Source: Arthrobacter sp. B6 | GTDB taxonomy: Bacteria > Actinomycetota > Actinomycetes > Actinomycetales > Micrococcaceae | Direction of reading: 5' to 3' | Length of the DNA: 64,000 nt | Assembly (NCBI RefSeq): GCF_001663775.1 | Contig: NZ_KV467168.1 | Coordinates: 1,586,870-1,650,869, forward strand | Shown here: in pieces, positions 1 to 8,201 of the stretch | How the letters are laid out: each line of letters starts with the position of its first letter | How positions within the stretch are numbered: position 1 is the first letter of the stretch | Made by a program: the position numbers and the translations under genes | Notes under the pieces: model-generated | The model's input: only the letters and a program-made list of their open reading frames with translations | Told to the model about the DNA's origin: nothing | Databases searched by the model: none

Positions 1-145
1 GGAGTGCGGGACACCCCAGGCGGACAGCCTGCTACTTTCCAGAGTTGCCTCGCCGCGGCGGTACGTGGGCCTGAGAGATTCCTGGGGAGGGTTTGCTCCT
101 ACGGCGCCTGCTGTACCTACTAGCAGAACTCTCCCGCCGCAGATC
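1..145 (-). ncRNA. Glycine riboswitch (runs toward the left edge)
   Basis: Read on the minus strand, this stretch shows the conserved core of a glycine aptamer: GGGAGAG at about 136-130, GGCGCCGTAGGAGCAA at about 108-93, TCTCTCAGGC at about 78-69, then ACGTACCGC and CTCTGGAAAG. GGGAGAG and CTCTC can close the basal helix, and the later part resembles the second half of actinobacterial glycine leaders. The RNA is transcribed toward coordinate 1, so the controlled gene, typically a glycine-cleavage gene or a glycine/alanine transporter, lies outside the window. The exact 3' end and any expression platform are not visible. Confidence 0.85.
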
Positions 146-269
146 AAAGGCTTATTCAATTGGGATACACATTTTGGGTGGCCGGTGACAGCCATCACCA
201 ATTGTCCTATGCCGCAGGCTTTCGGGCAAATGGGACGGCACGCATGGGCAGGATCAGCTACGTGGCCGC

Positions 270-809
270 TTAGCCTCTCAGCCGCTCCACCGCCGAAAGG
301 AGTTCCTCCACGTCGCCCTGCCTTCCGTCCGCATTACCGGAGGGCCCGCTTTCCCACATGGCGTTGAAATACAGCCCGTCCCCCATATACAGCACGGCTT
401 TCGCCATGGTTTTGCCGACATCGGCGGCGATCAGGTCCAGCCATTGCTGCTGGATGGCCGCAAAGCGGCGGCGGGCATCCTCATGGGCCACCTCAGCCAG
501 GCGCGTCGCAGCAACAAACGAGCGGTCCATGGGCGTGTCGGACCAGAGCGATGACCGGATGAAATACGCGGCCGCCCCCTCGGGTGCGGCCGCCATAACG
601 GCAAGATCCTCCCCTGCCAGGCGATCCAGGCGCTCAAGAGTGGCGGTGATCAGCGATTCCTTGTTGGGGAAGTGGTACAGCAGGCCACCCTTGGACACAC
701 CTGCCCGTTTGGCCACCGCATCCAGCGTGGCAGCCCGCTCCCCGACGTCAATCAGGAGTTCTTCAAAGGCGTCGAGGACGGCATCACGCGCGACGGGTTT
801 TCTGGCCAT
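270..809 (-). CDS. TetR/AcrR family transcriptional repressor
   Basis: A 179-residue TetR-type regulator. An N-terminal helix-turn-helix is visible at about residues 8-50, with the typical LDAVAKRAGVSKGGLLYHF recognition region and NKESL after it. The remainder is the variable ligand-binding domain. I chose the ATG at 809 (MARKPVARD) over the upstream start because TetR proteins normally begin just before the first HTH helix. The gene is divergent from a DHA2-type MFS exporter, and a 28-bp perfect palindrome lies between them. The usual arrangement is that the repressor controls both itself and the pump until it binds an effector. The effector is unknown. Confidence 0.92.
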   Translation of the reverse strand: MARKPVARDAVLDAFEELLIDVGERAATLDAVAKRAGVSKGGLLYHFPNKESLITATLERLDRLAGEDLAVMAAAPEGAAAYFIRSSLWSDTPMDRSFVAATRLAEVAHEDARRRFAAIQQQWLDLIAADVGKTMAKAVLYMGDGLYFNAMWESGPSGNADGRQGDVEELLSAVERLRG

Positions 810-844
810 GGTTCCAATCATCCATCCTGCGGACCTCAATTTAT

Positions 845-872
845 TAACTATACCGTCCGGACGGTATAGTTA
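845..872. promoter_or_regulatory. 28-bp perfect palindromic operator with divergent -10 boxes
   Basis: Positions 845-858 and 859-872 are exact reverse complements, centred on TCCGGA. Each arm carries TATAGT: 865-870 on the plus strand and 852-847 on the minus strand. TATAGT on the plus strand is followed by 6 bases and then the ATG of the MFS gene. A bound TetR dimer here would cover both -10 regions at once. The assignment to the neighbouring TetR gene is inferred from position. Confidence 0.85.
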
Positions 873-876
873 TTGC

Positions 877-2466
877 ATGACGATGTCCGCTACCTTCCGG
901 CACAACACACACAGCACACCCGCCACGCCGTCCACTGACAGGTCAACACCGGCTCCCGCCAAGGGCCGGTGGCGCGACTGGCTCGCCCTGGGACTGCTGA
1001 TGTTCCCGGTCCTCCTCGTGGCCGTGGACAACACAGCGCTGACATTCGCACTGCCGGCCATCGCCCGCAGCCTGGAGACATCAGGCGTCCAGCTGCTGTG
1101 GATCGTGGACGCCTATCCCCTGGTTCTTGCCGGGCTGCTGGTGGCCATGGGCAGCTTGGGCGACCGGATCGGGCGCCGAAGGCTGCTCCTGATCGGCAGC
1201 GTCGGTTTCGCGGCAGTCTCCGCTGCCACAGCCTTCGCCCCGAGCGCCGAGTGGCTCATCGCGGGCAGGGCGGCGCTGGGGTTCTTCGGCGCCATGTTGA
1301 TGCCGTCCACGCTGTCATTGATCCGGAACATCTTTCCGGACCCCAATCGGCGCCGGCTGGCTGTGGCCATCTGGGCGGCGGGCTTCTCCGGCGGGGCCGC
1401 ACTTGGCCCGATTTTCGGGGGCTGGCTCGTGGAACAGTTCTGGTGGGGCGCCATCCTCCTGGTCGCAGTGCCCATCATGCTGCCCCTCCTGGCATTTGGA
1501 CCGGCGTTCATCCCGGAGTCCAGGGATCCCCGCCCCGGGCGGGTGGACTTCCCCAGCATCCTGCTGTCCCTGCTGGTGATGGTGCCGGTGGTTTATGGCA
1601 TCAAGGAACTGGCCACGGAGGGCTTCGGAACCCTCCCTGTATTCCTCACCGGGTTTGGCCTGGCCATGGGATTCGTTTTTGTCCGCCGCCAGCTACGGCT
1701 GGCCAGCCCCCTGCTGGACATGTCATTGTTCCGCAACAGGGTGTTCAGCACAGCCATCCTGGCAAACATCCTGGCCCTGTTTTCCTTCAACGGCTTCATT
1801 CTGTTCCTCGCCCAGCACCTTCAGCTCCTGGAGGGGATGACGCCGTCCGCGTCCGGTGTGGCCATGATCCCGGCCCTGCTGGCAACAGTGGTGGCCGGAC
1901 TGGTGGCTGTGCCCCTGGTACGAAAGGTCCGTCCGGGTTTTGTTGTGGCCGGCGGACTTGCCCTGAGCGCAACCGGCCACGGCCTGGTCGCCTTCGGCAA
2001 CCACAGCACCGGGCCGGCGATCCTGCTGGGAGCGCTGCTCATCCTGGCCCTGGGCGTGGGCACCGCAGAGACCATCTCCAACGACCTCATCCTGGGCGCC
2101 GTTCCCGCCGAAAAGTCAGGCGCGGCGGCCGCCATCTCCGAGACGGGCTACGAGGTGGGGTCACTGCTGGGGACGGCTGTCCTGGGCTCCATCCTGACGG
2201 CTTCGTACCAGCACAATCTCCTGGTTCCCGCCGGGGTCGCAGAGGCAACGTCCGGGACAGCTGCACACCAGGCCGGCGAAACCTTGGCGGGCGCCATCGA
2301 GCTGGCCGCGGCCCTGCCTGCGCCGCTCGCGGAAGCCCTCCGGGCCGCAGCGCGCGCGGCCTTCGATTCCGGCGTCCATATCACCGCGGGGATCGCGCTG
2401 GTACTGATGGCAGGAGCGGCGGCTGCTGCCGCCGTCGTGCTTCACAGCGTTCCCAAGGCGGAGTAG
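877..2466 (+). CDS. MFS drug exporter, DHA2 (EmrB/QacA) family
   Basis: A 529-residue major facilitator protein with the size and hydrophobic pattern of the 14-helix DHA2 group of proton-coupled multidrug exporters. After a short soluble N-terminus the first membrane segment carries the family motif VAVDNTALTFALPAIA, and the loop between helices 2 and 3 carries GSLGDRIGRRRLLLIG, the MFS motif A. It is divergent from a TetR gene. There is no Shine-Dalgarno before the ATG at 877. A TATAGT box ends 6 bases upstream, so the mRNA is probably leaderless. A second ATG at 883 is possible. Much longer in-frame extensions cross the TetR gene and are not credible. The substrate is unknown. Confidence 0.9.
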   Translation: MTMSATFRHNTHSTPATPSTDRSTPAPAKGRWRDWLALGLLMFPVLLVAVDNTALTFALPAIARSLETSGVQLLWIVDAYPLVLAGLLVAMGSLGDRIGRRRLLLIGSVGFAAVSAATAFAPSAEWLIAGRAALGFFGAMLMPSTLSLIRNIFPDPNRRRLAVAIWAAGFSGGAALGPIFGGWLVEQFWWGAILLVAVPIMLPLLAFGPAFIPESRDPRPGRVDFPSILLSLLVMVPVVYGIKELATEGFGTLPVFLTGFGLAMGFVFVRRQLRLASPLLDMSLFRNRVFSTAILANILALFSFNGFILFLAQHLQLLEGMTPSASGVAMIPALLATVVAGLVAVPLVRKVRPGFVVAGGLALSATGHGLVAFGNHSTGPAILLGALLILALGVGTAETISNDLILGAVPAEKSGAAAAISETGYEVGSLLGTAVLGSILTASYQHNLLVPAGVAEATSGTAAHQAGETLAGAIELAAALPAPLAEALRAAARAAFDSGVHITAGIALVLMAGAAAAAAVVLHSVPKAE

Positions 2467-2528
2467 ACGACGGCGGCGCCCAGGTCCCGCATACATCTCG
2501 GCACCCGGCCACAGGCCAGCACGAAAAA

Positions 2529-2564
2529 GCGCCCGGCGCCGGACATAAATCCGACGCCGGGCGC
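2529..2564. terminator. Terminator hairpin between convergent MFS and dps genes
   Basis: A strong GC-rich inverted repeat (GCGCCCGGCG at the left, CGCCGGGCGC at the right) with a short CATAAA loop lies between two converging genes and can serve both. An A-run just to its left gives a T-run on the minus strand. Confidence 0.75.
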
Positions 2565-2595
2565 CCTCTGACTGTGCGCCGCTACGGGCGCTTCG

Positions 2596-3075
2596 CTATT
2601 TTGCGTCCGGTGCAGTGACGCTTGCGGAGGCCTTCATCGTTTCGGCGTTCACCATCCAGGCGTACTGCTCCAGCTTGGCGATGAATTCATGGAGCAGGTC
2701 TGCAGTGGTGGGATCCTCTTCATCCACTTCGTCATGGACCTTGCGCATGGTCCCCACGGCAGCCTCGAGGGCGGCAACGATCCGCTCAATGGCGTCCTTG
2801 GTGTTAATCAGGCCCTCGGGAAACTGGGCGAGGCTGGTGCTCTTGGCCACCGTGGCGCTGCGGCCATCGGGAAGGGCATGCAGGGCGCGCATCCGCTCAG
2901 CTGTGTCGTCCGCGAACTGCCGTGCGGCATCCACGATCTCATCCAGCTGCAGGTGCAGGTCCCGGAAGTTGGTCCCCACGATGTTCCAGTGGGCCTGCTT
3001 GCCCTGGAGATGCAGCTCGATCAGGTCCGCGAGTACAGCCTGGAGGTTATTGGTCAGGGTCGGTGAAGCTTTCAT
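2596..3075 (-). CDS. dps: Dps/ferritin-like DNA protection protein
   Basis: A 159-residue Dps-family protein (DNA-binding protein from starved cells). Members form dodecamers that oxidise and store iron, bind or compact DNA and protect against peroxide. The ferroxidase motif is visible: HLQGKQAHWNIVGTNFRDLH near residues 22-42, then LDEIVDAARQFADDTAER. Length and helical pattern fit the family. A strong GAGGAGG Shine-Dalgarno precedes the ATG at 3075. On the minus strand a plausible promoter (TTGCTC, 17 bases, TGATAG) lies upstream. The gene converges on the MFS gene and shares its terminator. Confidence 0.95.
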   Translation of the reverse strand: MKASPTLTNNLQAVLADLIELHLQGKQAHWNIVGTNFRDLHLQLDEIVDAARQFADDTAERMRALHALPDGRSATVAKSTSLAQFPEGLINTKDAIERIVAALEAAVGTMRKVHDEVDEEDPTTADLLHEFIAKLEQYAWMVNAETMKASASVTAPDAK

Positions 3076-3180
3076 GAATCCTCCTCGATTGGTCCAGTAG
3101 TCCCGACGCTATCAGCCGGTTTGACGGGAGGGAGCAAAATTTCTCAGTGAGCTTACTAATGCACTCCGAGCAACTTAAAA

Positions 3181-3197
3181 GAACGTGATTCATTTAG
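3181..3197. promoter_or_regulatory. Upstream partial copy of the agmatine-operon operator
   Basis: This 17-base stretch, beginning GAACGTGATTC, matches 3235-3251 at 16 of 17 positions, so a second, weaker binding site for the same regulator lies 54 bases upstream of the main palindrome. Confidence 0.55.
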
Positions 3198-3201
3198 GGC
3201 C

Positions 3202-3230
3202 TTGCGCGAAAGGCCCGCACCGTTCATACT
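3202..3230 (+). promoter_or_regulatory. Promoter of the agmatine operon
   Basis: TTGCGC at 3202-3207 and CATACT at 3225-3230, separated by 17 bases, form a plausible sigma-70-type promoter. The operator palindrome starting at 3228 overlaps the -10 box and the likely transcription start. Confidence 0.5.
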
Positions 3231-3252
3231 AAATGAACGTCATTCATTTAGT
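3228..3252. promoter_or_regulatory. Palindromic operator of the agmatine operon
   Basis: ACTAAATGAA at 3228-3237 and TTCATTTAGT at 3243-3252 form a perfect 10-bp inverted repeat around a 5-base centre. Form and placement over the -10 box suggest a TetR-type repressor site. No TetR gene flanks this operon. The one at 270-809 has a different operator sequence. Confidence 0.7.
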
Positions 3253-3279
3253 GACGGTCGTCTCACTGGAAGTAAGCAC

Positions 3280-4329
3280 ATGATTGAAATTTCCTGCCTC
3301 GATTCGCCCGCCTCCCTCGCCCGGACAATGCCGTCCGAACGCCCTGCCCTCCGGGTCGGCGTCGTGCAGCACCGCTGGCATGCAGACACTGCCGTCCTGC
3401 AGGCTGAACTCGACGAGGGCATCGGCCGTGCCGCCCGGCTCGGCGCCTCGGTGGTATTCCTGCCCGAACTAACGCTTTCCCGCTACCCGGCGGACACTCG
3501 CCCGGAGAACGACATCCCCCGGCATGGAGCCGCACAGCCAAGGGCGGACCGGCCGAGGCCGTCGGACACCGCCGAGGACCTGCTCACCGGACCGACCTTC
3601 CGCTTCGCCGCTGCGTCGGCCCGCCGCCACGGAGTGTCCGTCCACGCCTCCCTCTATCAGCAGGCCGAGAACCCGGATGGCAGTGACGATGGCCTGGGGC
3701 TGAACACCGCCATTTTGGTTTCCCCCGAAGGTGAACTGCTGGCCCGCACGCACAAGCTGCACATCCCGGTCACTGCCGGATACTACGAAGACAAATTTTT
3801 CCGCCCCGGGCCCGCAGCGGCCGACGCCTACGAGGTCCACGCGCCGGCAGAACTTGGCGGTGCCCGGCTGGGCATGCCCACGTGCTGGGATGAATGGTTC
3901 CCGGAAGTGGCCCGGCTCTACTCCCTCGGCGGCGCCGAGATCCTGGTCTACCCCACCGCCATCGGCTCCGAACCGGACCACCCGGACTTCGACACTCAGC
4001 CGCTGTGGCAGCAGGTGATCGTGGGGAACGGCATCGCCAACGGTCTCTTTATGATTGCCCCCAACCGCTGGGGCAGCGAGGGAACGCTGAACTTCTACGG
4101 TTCTTCATTCATCTCCGATCCCTACGGCAGGATCCTGGCCCAGGCGCCGCGGGATGCCTCCGCCGTCCTGGTGGCAGACCTCGACCTGGACCAGCGCCGG
4201 GACTGGCTCACGCTCTTCCCGTTCCTGGCAACCCGCCGCCCCGACACCTACGGCCGGCTGAGCGAACCCGTGCGACGTGACCAGCCGCTCGGCGGCGAAG
4301 CACCGGCATATTTGGGGGTGACCTCATGA
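3280..4329 (+). CDS. aguB: N-carbamoylputrescine amidase (nitrilase superfamily)
   Basis: A 349-residue carbon-nitrogen hydrolase of the nitrilase superfamily. The catalytic triad is visible: Glu63 in LPELTLSRY, Lys159 in THKLHIP and Cys202 in MPTCWDEWFPE. The Cys-Trp-Asp-Glu-Trp context is typical of N-carbamoylputrescine amidases, which hydrolyse N-carbamoylputrescine to putrescine, CO2 and ammonia. The next gene encodes agmatine deiminase, which makes that substrate, and overlaps it by 4 bases (ATGA), so the pair completes agmatine to putrescine. ATG 3280 was chosen because GGAAG sits 8 bases upstream. An internal ATG at 3328 is also possible. There is an unusual polar insert at about residues 69-95, rich in Arg and Pro. 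Confidence 0.93.
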   Translation: MIEISCLDSPASLARTMPSERPALRVGVVQHRWHADTAVLQAELDEGIGRAARLGASVVFLPELTLSRYPADTRPENDIPRHGAAQPRADRPRPSDTAEDLLTGPTFRFAAASARRHGVSVHASLYQQAENPDGSDDGLGLNTAILVSPEGELLARTHKLHIPVTAGYYEDKFFRPGPAAADAYEVHAPAELGGARLGMPTCWDEWFPEVARLYSLGGAEILVYPTAIGSEPDHPDFDTQPLWQQVIVGNGIANGLFMIAPNRWGSEGTLNFYGSSFISDPYGRILAQAPRDASAVLVADLDLDQRRDWLTLFPFLATRRPDTYGRLSEPVRRDQPLGGEAPAYLGVTS

Positions 4330-5351
4330 GCGCGTGGCGCATGCCCGCAGAAACGGCCCCGCAGGACCGTCTCTGGATGGCCTTCCCCACCGGGGGATAC
4401 ACCCTCGGGGATACGGCCGACGCTGCCCACGCTGCCCGGTCCACGTGGGCAGCGGTGGCCAATGCCGCCGTCGAATTCGAGCCGGTCACCATGGTGGTGG
4501 ACCCCGACGACGTCGGCATCGCCGCCCGCTATCTCCACCCGGACGTCGAGGTACTCACCGCCCCGCTCAACGATGCGTGGATGCGGGACATCGGCCCCAC
4601 TTTTGTGCTCGACCAGGACGGGAGCCTCGGCGCCGTCGACTGGGTCTTTAATGGCTGGGGCGCCCAGGACTGGGCACGCTGGGACAAGGACGCACTGATC
4701 GCCGGCGAGGTTTCCGGCCGCGCAGATGCCCGGCACATCGTGTCCGCCCTGGTCAACGAAGGCGGCGGCATCCAGGTGGACGGTGAGGGAACCGTGCTGG
4801 TGACGGAAACCGTACAGCTGGATCCGGGCCGCAACCCCGGGCTCAGCCGCGCGGACGTTGAGGCGGAGCTTGCACGCACCATTGGCGCAACACACGTGGT
4901 CTGGCTGCCCCGCGGGCTGGCCAGGGACTCGGAACGGTTCGGCACGCGCGGGCATGTGGACATCGTGGCCGCCATCCCCTCCCCCGGCACGTTGCTGGTG
5001 CATTCCCAGCAGGACCCCCGCCACCCGGACTTCCAGGTGAGCCGTGACATCATCGAGCACCTCCGGACCACGAGGGACGCGGCCGGGCGGGAGTGGAACA
5101 TCATCGAAGTCCCCGCGCCTGAAACACTGTGGGATGACGAGGGGTTTGTGGACTACAGCTACATCAACCATGTGGTGGTTAACGGCGGCGTCATCGCTTG
5201 TACCTTTGCTGACCCCAACGATGACAAGGCACTGCAGATCCTGGCAGAGGCCTACCCCGGACGGCGCGTTGTCGGCATCGACGCGCGGGAGCTCTTCGCC
5301 CGCGGCGGCGGCATCCATTGCATCACCCAACAGCAGCCTGCTGCCTCGTAG
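4326..5351 (+). CDS. aguA: Agmatine deiminase
   Basis: A 341-residue agmatine deiminase (guanidino-group-modifying superfamily), converting agmatine to N-carbamoylputrescine and ammonia. Visible motifs are NDAWMRDIGPTF near residue 80, GTRGHVDIVA (catalytic His region) and the C-terminal GGGIHCITQQQP with nucleophile Cys332. Length and motif order match the family. Its ATG overlaps the stop of the amidase gene (ATGA), implying translational coupling, and the permease gene starts 13 bases after its stop. This is the alternative to agmatinase for making putrescine from agmatine. Confidence 0.95.
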   Translation: MSAWRMPAETAPQDRLWMAFPTGGYTLGDTADAAHAARSTWAAVANAAVEFEPVTMVVDPDDVGIAARYLHPDVEVLTAPLNDAWMRDIGPTFVLDQDGSLGAVDWVFNGWGAQDWARWDKDALIAGEVSGRADARHIVSALVNEGGGIQVDGEGTVLVTETVQLDPGRNPGLSRADVEAELARTIGATHVVWLPRGLARDSERFGTRGHVDIVAAIPSPGTLLVHSQQDPRHPDFQVSRDIIEHLRTTRDAAGREWNIIEVPAPETLWDDEGFVDYSYINHVVVNGGVIACTFADPNDDKALQILAEAYPGRRVVGIDARELFARGGGIHCITQQQPAAS

Positions 5352-5364
5352 AAAGCGCTGGACA

Positions 5365-6927
5365 ATGACTCAAACGATCCGCAAGAGCACCCCTGCCGGC
5401 CAGCCGGGCGGGAACAACGCCGCCGGTTCATCGCACGGCATCACTGCCAAGGGCCTGAAGGGCGGGCAGCTGGGCCTCCTCGCCGTGGTGGTCCTGGGCA
5501 TATCCACCATTGCACCGGCGTACACGTTGACCAGCGCCCTGGGCCCCACGATCAATGAAGCCGGGCTCCAGCTGCCGGTGATCTTCCTGATCGGCTTCAT
5601 TCCCATGATCCTGGTGTCCCTCGCCTACCGGGAGCTCAACGCCGACTCCCCGGACAGCGGCACCACGTTTACCTGGGTCACCAAAGCCTTCGGGCCCTGG
5701 GTGGGGTGGATGGGCGGATGGGGGCTCCTGGCGGCCAACATCATTGTCCTGTCCAACCTGGCGGCAGTGGCTGTGGACTTCTTCTATCTCTTTCTCGCCC
5801 AGCTCACGGGTTCACCGGAGCTGGCCGAACTCGCCGCCAACAAGCCGCTGAACGTGCTGACGTGCTTCGTGTTCGTGGCCCTGGCGGTGTGGATCAGCTA
5901 CCGCGGCATGCACACCACCAAGCTCGTGCAGTACGGCCTGGTGGGGTTCCAGCTGCTGGTCTTGGGCCTGTTTGTGGCCATGGCCTTCGCCAACTGGTCC
6001 ACGTCTGAAACCGCCATCCCGTTCAGCTGGGAGTGGTTTGACGTCACCAAGATCGAGACGTTCGGCCAGATCGCGGCCGGCATCTCGCTCTCCATCTTTG
6101 TTTACTGGGGCTGGGATGTGTGCCTCACCGTGAACGAGGAAACCACCAACGGCAAGAAGACGGCTGGACTGGCCGGGACCTTGACCGCCGTAATCGTCCT
6201 GGGCATCTACCTCCTGATCAGCATCTCCACCATGATGTTCGCCGGCATCGGCGATACGGGCAACGGGCTCAGCAACCCCGATAACCAGGAAAATATCTTC
6301 ATCGCCCTGGCTTCCCCCATCATGGGGCCGTTCGCCATCTTGATGTCCCTCGCCGTCCTCTCCAGCTCCGCGGCGTCCCTGCAGTCCACTTTTATGTCGC
6401 CGTCCCGCAGCCTGCTGGCCATGTCCCACTACGGCGCCCTGCCCAAGCCGCTCAGCCGGCTGAGCAAACGCTTCTCGACGCCGCGCACAGCCATTATTGC
6501 GGCCGGCGTCCTCTCCGCGGGTTTCTACGCGGTGATGCATGTGATCAGCGAGAACGTCCTGAATGACACCATCCTGGCGCTGGGCCTGATGATCTGCTTC
6601 TACTACGGGCTTACTGCCATCGCCTGCGCCTGGTACTTCCGGAACAGCGTTTTCAGCAGCATCCGCAACTTCGTGCTCCGGCTGCTGTGCCCGGTCCTGG
6701 GCGGCGTGGGTTTGTTTGTGGTGTTCCTGCAGACGGCCGTGGACAGCTGGGCTCCGGAGTTCGGCAGTGGCTCTGAGGTCTTCGGTGTGGGGCTGGTGTT
6801 TGTTTTGGGCATCGGCATCCTGGCGCTCGGTGCCGTCTTCATGCTGATCATGGCCCGTCTCCGGCCCGGGTTCTTCCGTGGCGAGACCATCCGCCGCGAT
6901 ACCCCCGCGCTGGTGGTGCCGGACTAG
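5365..6927 (+). CDS. APC-family amino acid/polyamine permease
   Basis: A 520-residue integral membrane permease of the amino acid-polyamine-organocation superfamily, with about 12 hydrophobic segments. The first helix region carries STIAPAYTLTSALG, and FTWVTKAFGPWVGWMGGWG follows, both characteristic. Position directly behind aguB-aguA suggests import of agmatine or putrescine, or exchange of the two, but substrate cannot be read from the sequence. ATG 5365 was chosen because it follows the aguA stop by 13 bases; longer in-frame extensions overlap aguA. A terminator follows the stop. Confidence 0.88.
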   Translation: MTQTIRKSTPAGQPGGNNAAGSSHGITAKGLKGGQLGLLAVVVLGISTIAPAYTLTSALGPTINEAGLQLPVIFLIGFIPMILVSLAYRELNADSPDSGTTFTWVTKAFGPWVGWMGGWGLLAANIIVLSNLAAVAVDFFYLFLAQLTGSPELAELAANKPLNVLTCFVFVALAVWISYRGMHTTKLVQYGLVGFQLLVLGLFVAMAFANWSTSETAIPFSWEWFDVTKIETFGQIAAGISLSIFVYWGWDVCLTVNEETTNGKKTAGLAGTLTAVIVLGIYLLISISTMMFAGIGDTGNGLSNPDNQENIFIALASPIMGPFAILMSLAVLSSSAASLQSTFMSPSRSLLAMSHYGALPKPLSRLSKRFSTPRTAIIAAGVLSAGFYAVMHVISENVLNDTILALGLMICFYYGLTAIACAWYFRNSVFSSIRNFVLRLLCPVLGGVGLFVVFLQTAVDSWAPEFGSGSEVFGVGLVFVLGIGILALGAVFMLIMARLRPGFFRGETIRRDTPALVVPD

Positions 6928-6963
6928 GCGCCGCCACCCTGGTTGCCCCTCCGCTCGCGTACA

Positions 6964-7010
6964 GAACGGCACCCTGACCCGGATTTCCGGGGCAGGGTGC
7001 CGTTCTTGGT
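6964..7010 (+). terminator. Terminator of the agmatine operon
   Basis: GAACGGCACCCTG at 6964-6976 pairs perfectly with CAGGGTGCCGTTC at 6993-7005, followed by TTGGTTT. It lies 36 bases after the permease stop codon. Confidence 0.85.
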
Positions 7011-7053
7011 TTACTGTGCTTATCTCAACGCTGGTTCACCGTTGAACGGAAGG

Positions 7054-7605
7054 TCACCAGAAGTGCGCTACGTCCACTACCAGCCGGGATCCGGAACCCG
7101 GTCCGTCCAGGGTGAATACCCGGAACGGGAGCCGTGCACGGACACCCAGGCCGACGTTTGTGTAGCCTTCAAAGCTGCCTGCCCAAGCTACCTGACGGAA
7201 GGTCTGGTAACCCGCCACGTTGGACAGTTCGGCTTGGTTGGCCGGGCTGTACGTAGCGCTGCCGGTTTCACTGTCGTAGGACGGCGCGGTCACAGTGACC
7301 TGGATGAACGCCCTCCCCCGCAGGGGAACCAGATTTCCGGAACCGTCCTGCGCCACGTTGTCGACGTAGCGGACGTTATAGCCGGCCACAGGGCCGTTGA
7401 GATCAACCACCATCCGGTCGAAGCAGTAGTGCTGCCCCGTCCGCACGTTGGTTACTGATGCGGCGCTCATCGCTGGATTTGATTCGGCCAGCGATCCCCA
7501 TACAAGTCCGCAATAGGATGTGGTTGCCGAGGCGGGCCCCGGAGCCAGGAAACCCAATCCGACAGCCATCACGATGACCGTCAGCCACGTATGAAACTTT
7601 TTCAT
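7054..7605 (-). CDS. Secreted protein with AMIN-like domain
   Basis: A 183-residue exported protein. A clear signal peptide occupies residues 1-27 (MKKF, a hydrophobic stretch, then PASA before TTSYCG). The mature part has a two-cysteine N-terminus (SYCGLVWG, HYCFDRMVVDL) and a beta-rich body ending FTLDGPGSGSRLVVDVAHFW, which matches the AMIN-like domain found in many actinobacterial cell-envelope proteins. Such domains are thought to help envelope localisation, but the role is not established here. It is a single gene, with GGGTGG upstream of the ATG. Confidence 0.75.
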   Translation of the reverse strand: MKKFHTWLTVIVMAVGLGFLAPGPASATTSYCGLVWGSLAESNPAMSAASVTNVRTGQHYCFDRMVVDLNGPVAGYNVRYVDNVAQDGSGNLVPLRGRAFIQVTVTAPSYDSETGSATYSPANQAELSNVAGYQTFRQVAWAGSFEGYTNVGLGVRARLPFRVFTLDGPGSGSRLVVDVAHFW

Positions 7606-7846
7606 TGTGGGCCACCCTTCGAGTGATTGGATAGCTCAAGCGTAGGAGCCCGAAACCCGCTTAAGTAGGGTTGTGTCCGCTTCGGGGCGGAACCGTTAAA
7701 TGCCCCCGGTTCCGGTCACGCCGGCGTAATTCTGGAGGCTTGGCGGCGGTAAAAGAAACCCAATTAACACCGTTTCTGGACGGAAGCGTTATGCGACATA
7801 ACGACGCCGGCACGCGGCTTTTTGAGGTTGGTCCCGAACAGCATAA

Positions 7847-7877
7847 AGGCGCCGCCCCCTGAGCGGAGGCGGCGCCT
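7847..7877 (-). terminator. Terminator of the DUF4193 gene
   Basis: AGGCGCCGCC and GGCGGCGCCT form a 10-bp GC-rich stem followed on the minus strand by TTTATG, just beyond the stop of the DUF4193 gene. The remaining gap up to 7605 shows no gene. Confidence 0.7.
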
Positions 7878-7898
7878 GCAAAACGGACTGAATGCTGT

Positions 7899-8201
7899 CT
7901 AGCCCTCGCACTCGCGGCAGTACTTCATGCCGTTCTTTTCGCGGGCAACCTGGGAACGGTGGCGGACCAGGAAGCACGACGAGCACGTGAATTCATCCGA
8001 CTGCTCGGGAACAACAATGACCGTCAGCTCTTCGTTGGAGAGGTCAGCGCCCGGAAGGTCGATGCCTTCGGCTGTGTCGTTCTCATCGACGTCGATAACT
8101 GCGGTCTGGGCAGCACCCGACCGGGAGGCCTGGAGGGCTTCCAGTGATTCTGCGGGAGACTCTTCTTCTTGCTTACGTGGAGCGTCGTAATCGGTAGCCA
8201 T
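7899..8201 (-). CDS. DUF4193 domain-containing protein
   Basis: A 100-residue acidic protein recognisable as DUF4193, a family confined to Actinobacteria. The C-terminal half has a small zinc-binding-like module with four cysteines: FTCSSCFLVRHRSQ and MKYCRECEG. The N-terminus (MATDYDAPRK) is typical of the family, which decides the start at 8201 over the upstream Met. Conservation in nearly all actinobacteria suggests a core role, perhaps RNA- or protein-binding through the zinc knuckle. No function can be assigned. Confidence 0.9.
   Translation of the reverse strand: MATDYDAPRKQEEESPAESLEALQASRSGAAQTAVIDVDENDTAEGIDLPGADLSNEELTVIVVPEQSDEFTCSSCFLVRHRSQVAREKNGMKYCRECEG

Noticed and set aside
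358..876. N-terminal extension of the MFS reading frame across the TetR gene
   Set aside because: It is the antisense shadow of the TetR coding region, rich in Arg, Ser and Ala, and the MFS family start fits ATG 877.
969..2618. 549-codon open frame overlapping the MFS gene
   Set aside because: High-GC shadow frame, Arg/Gly/Pro-rich with no membrane pattern or domain.
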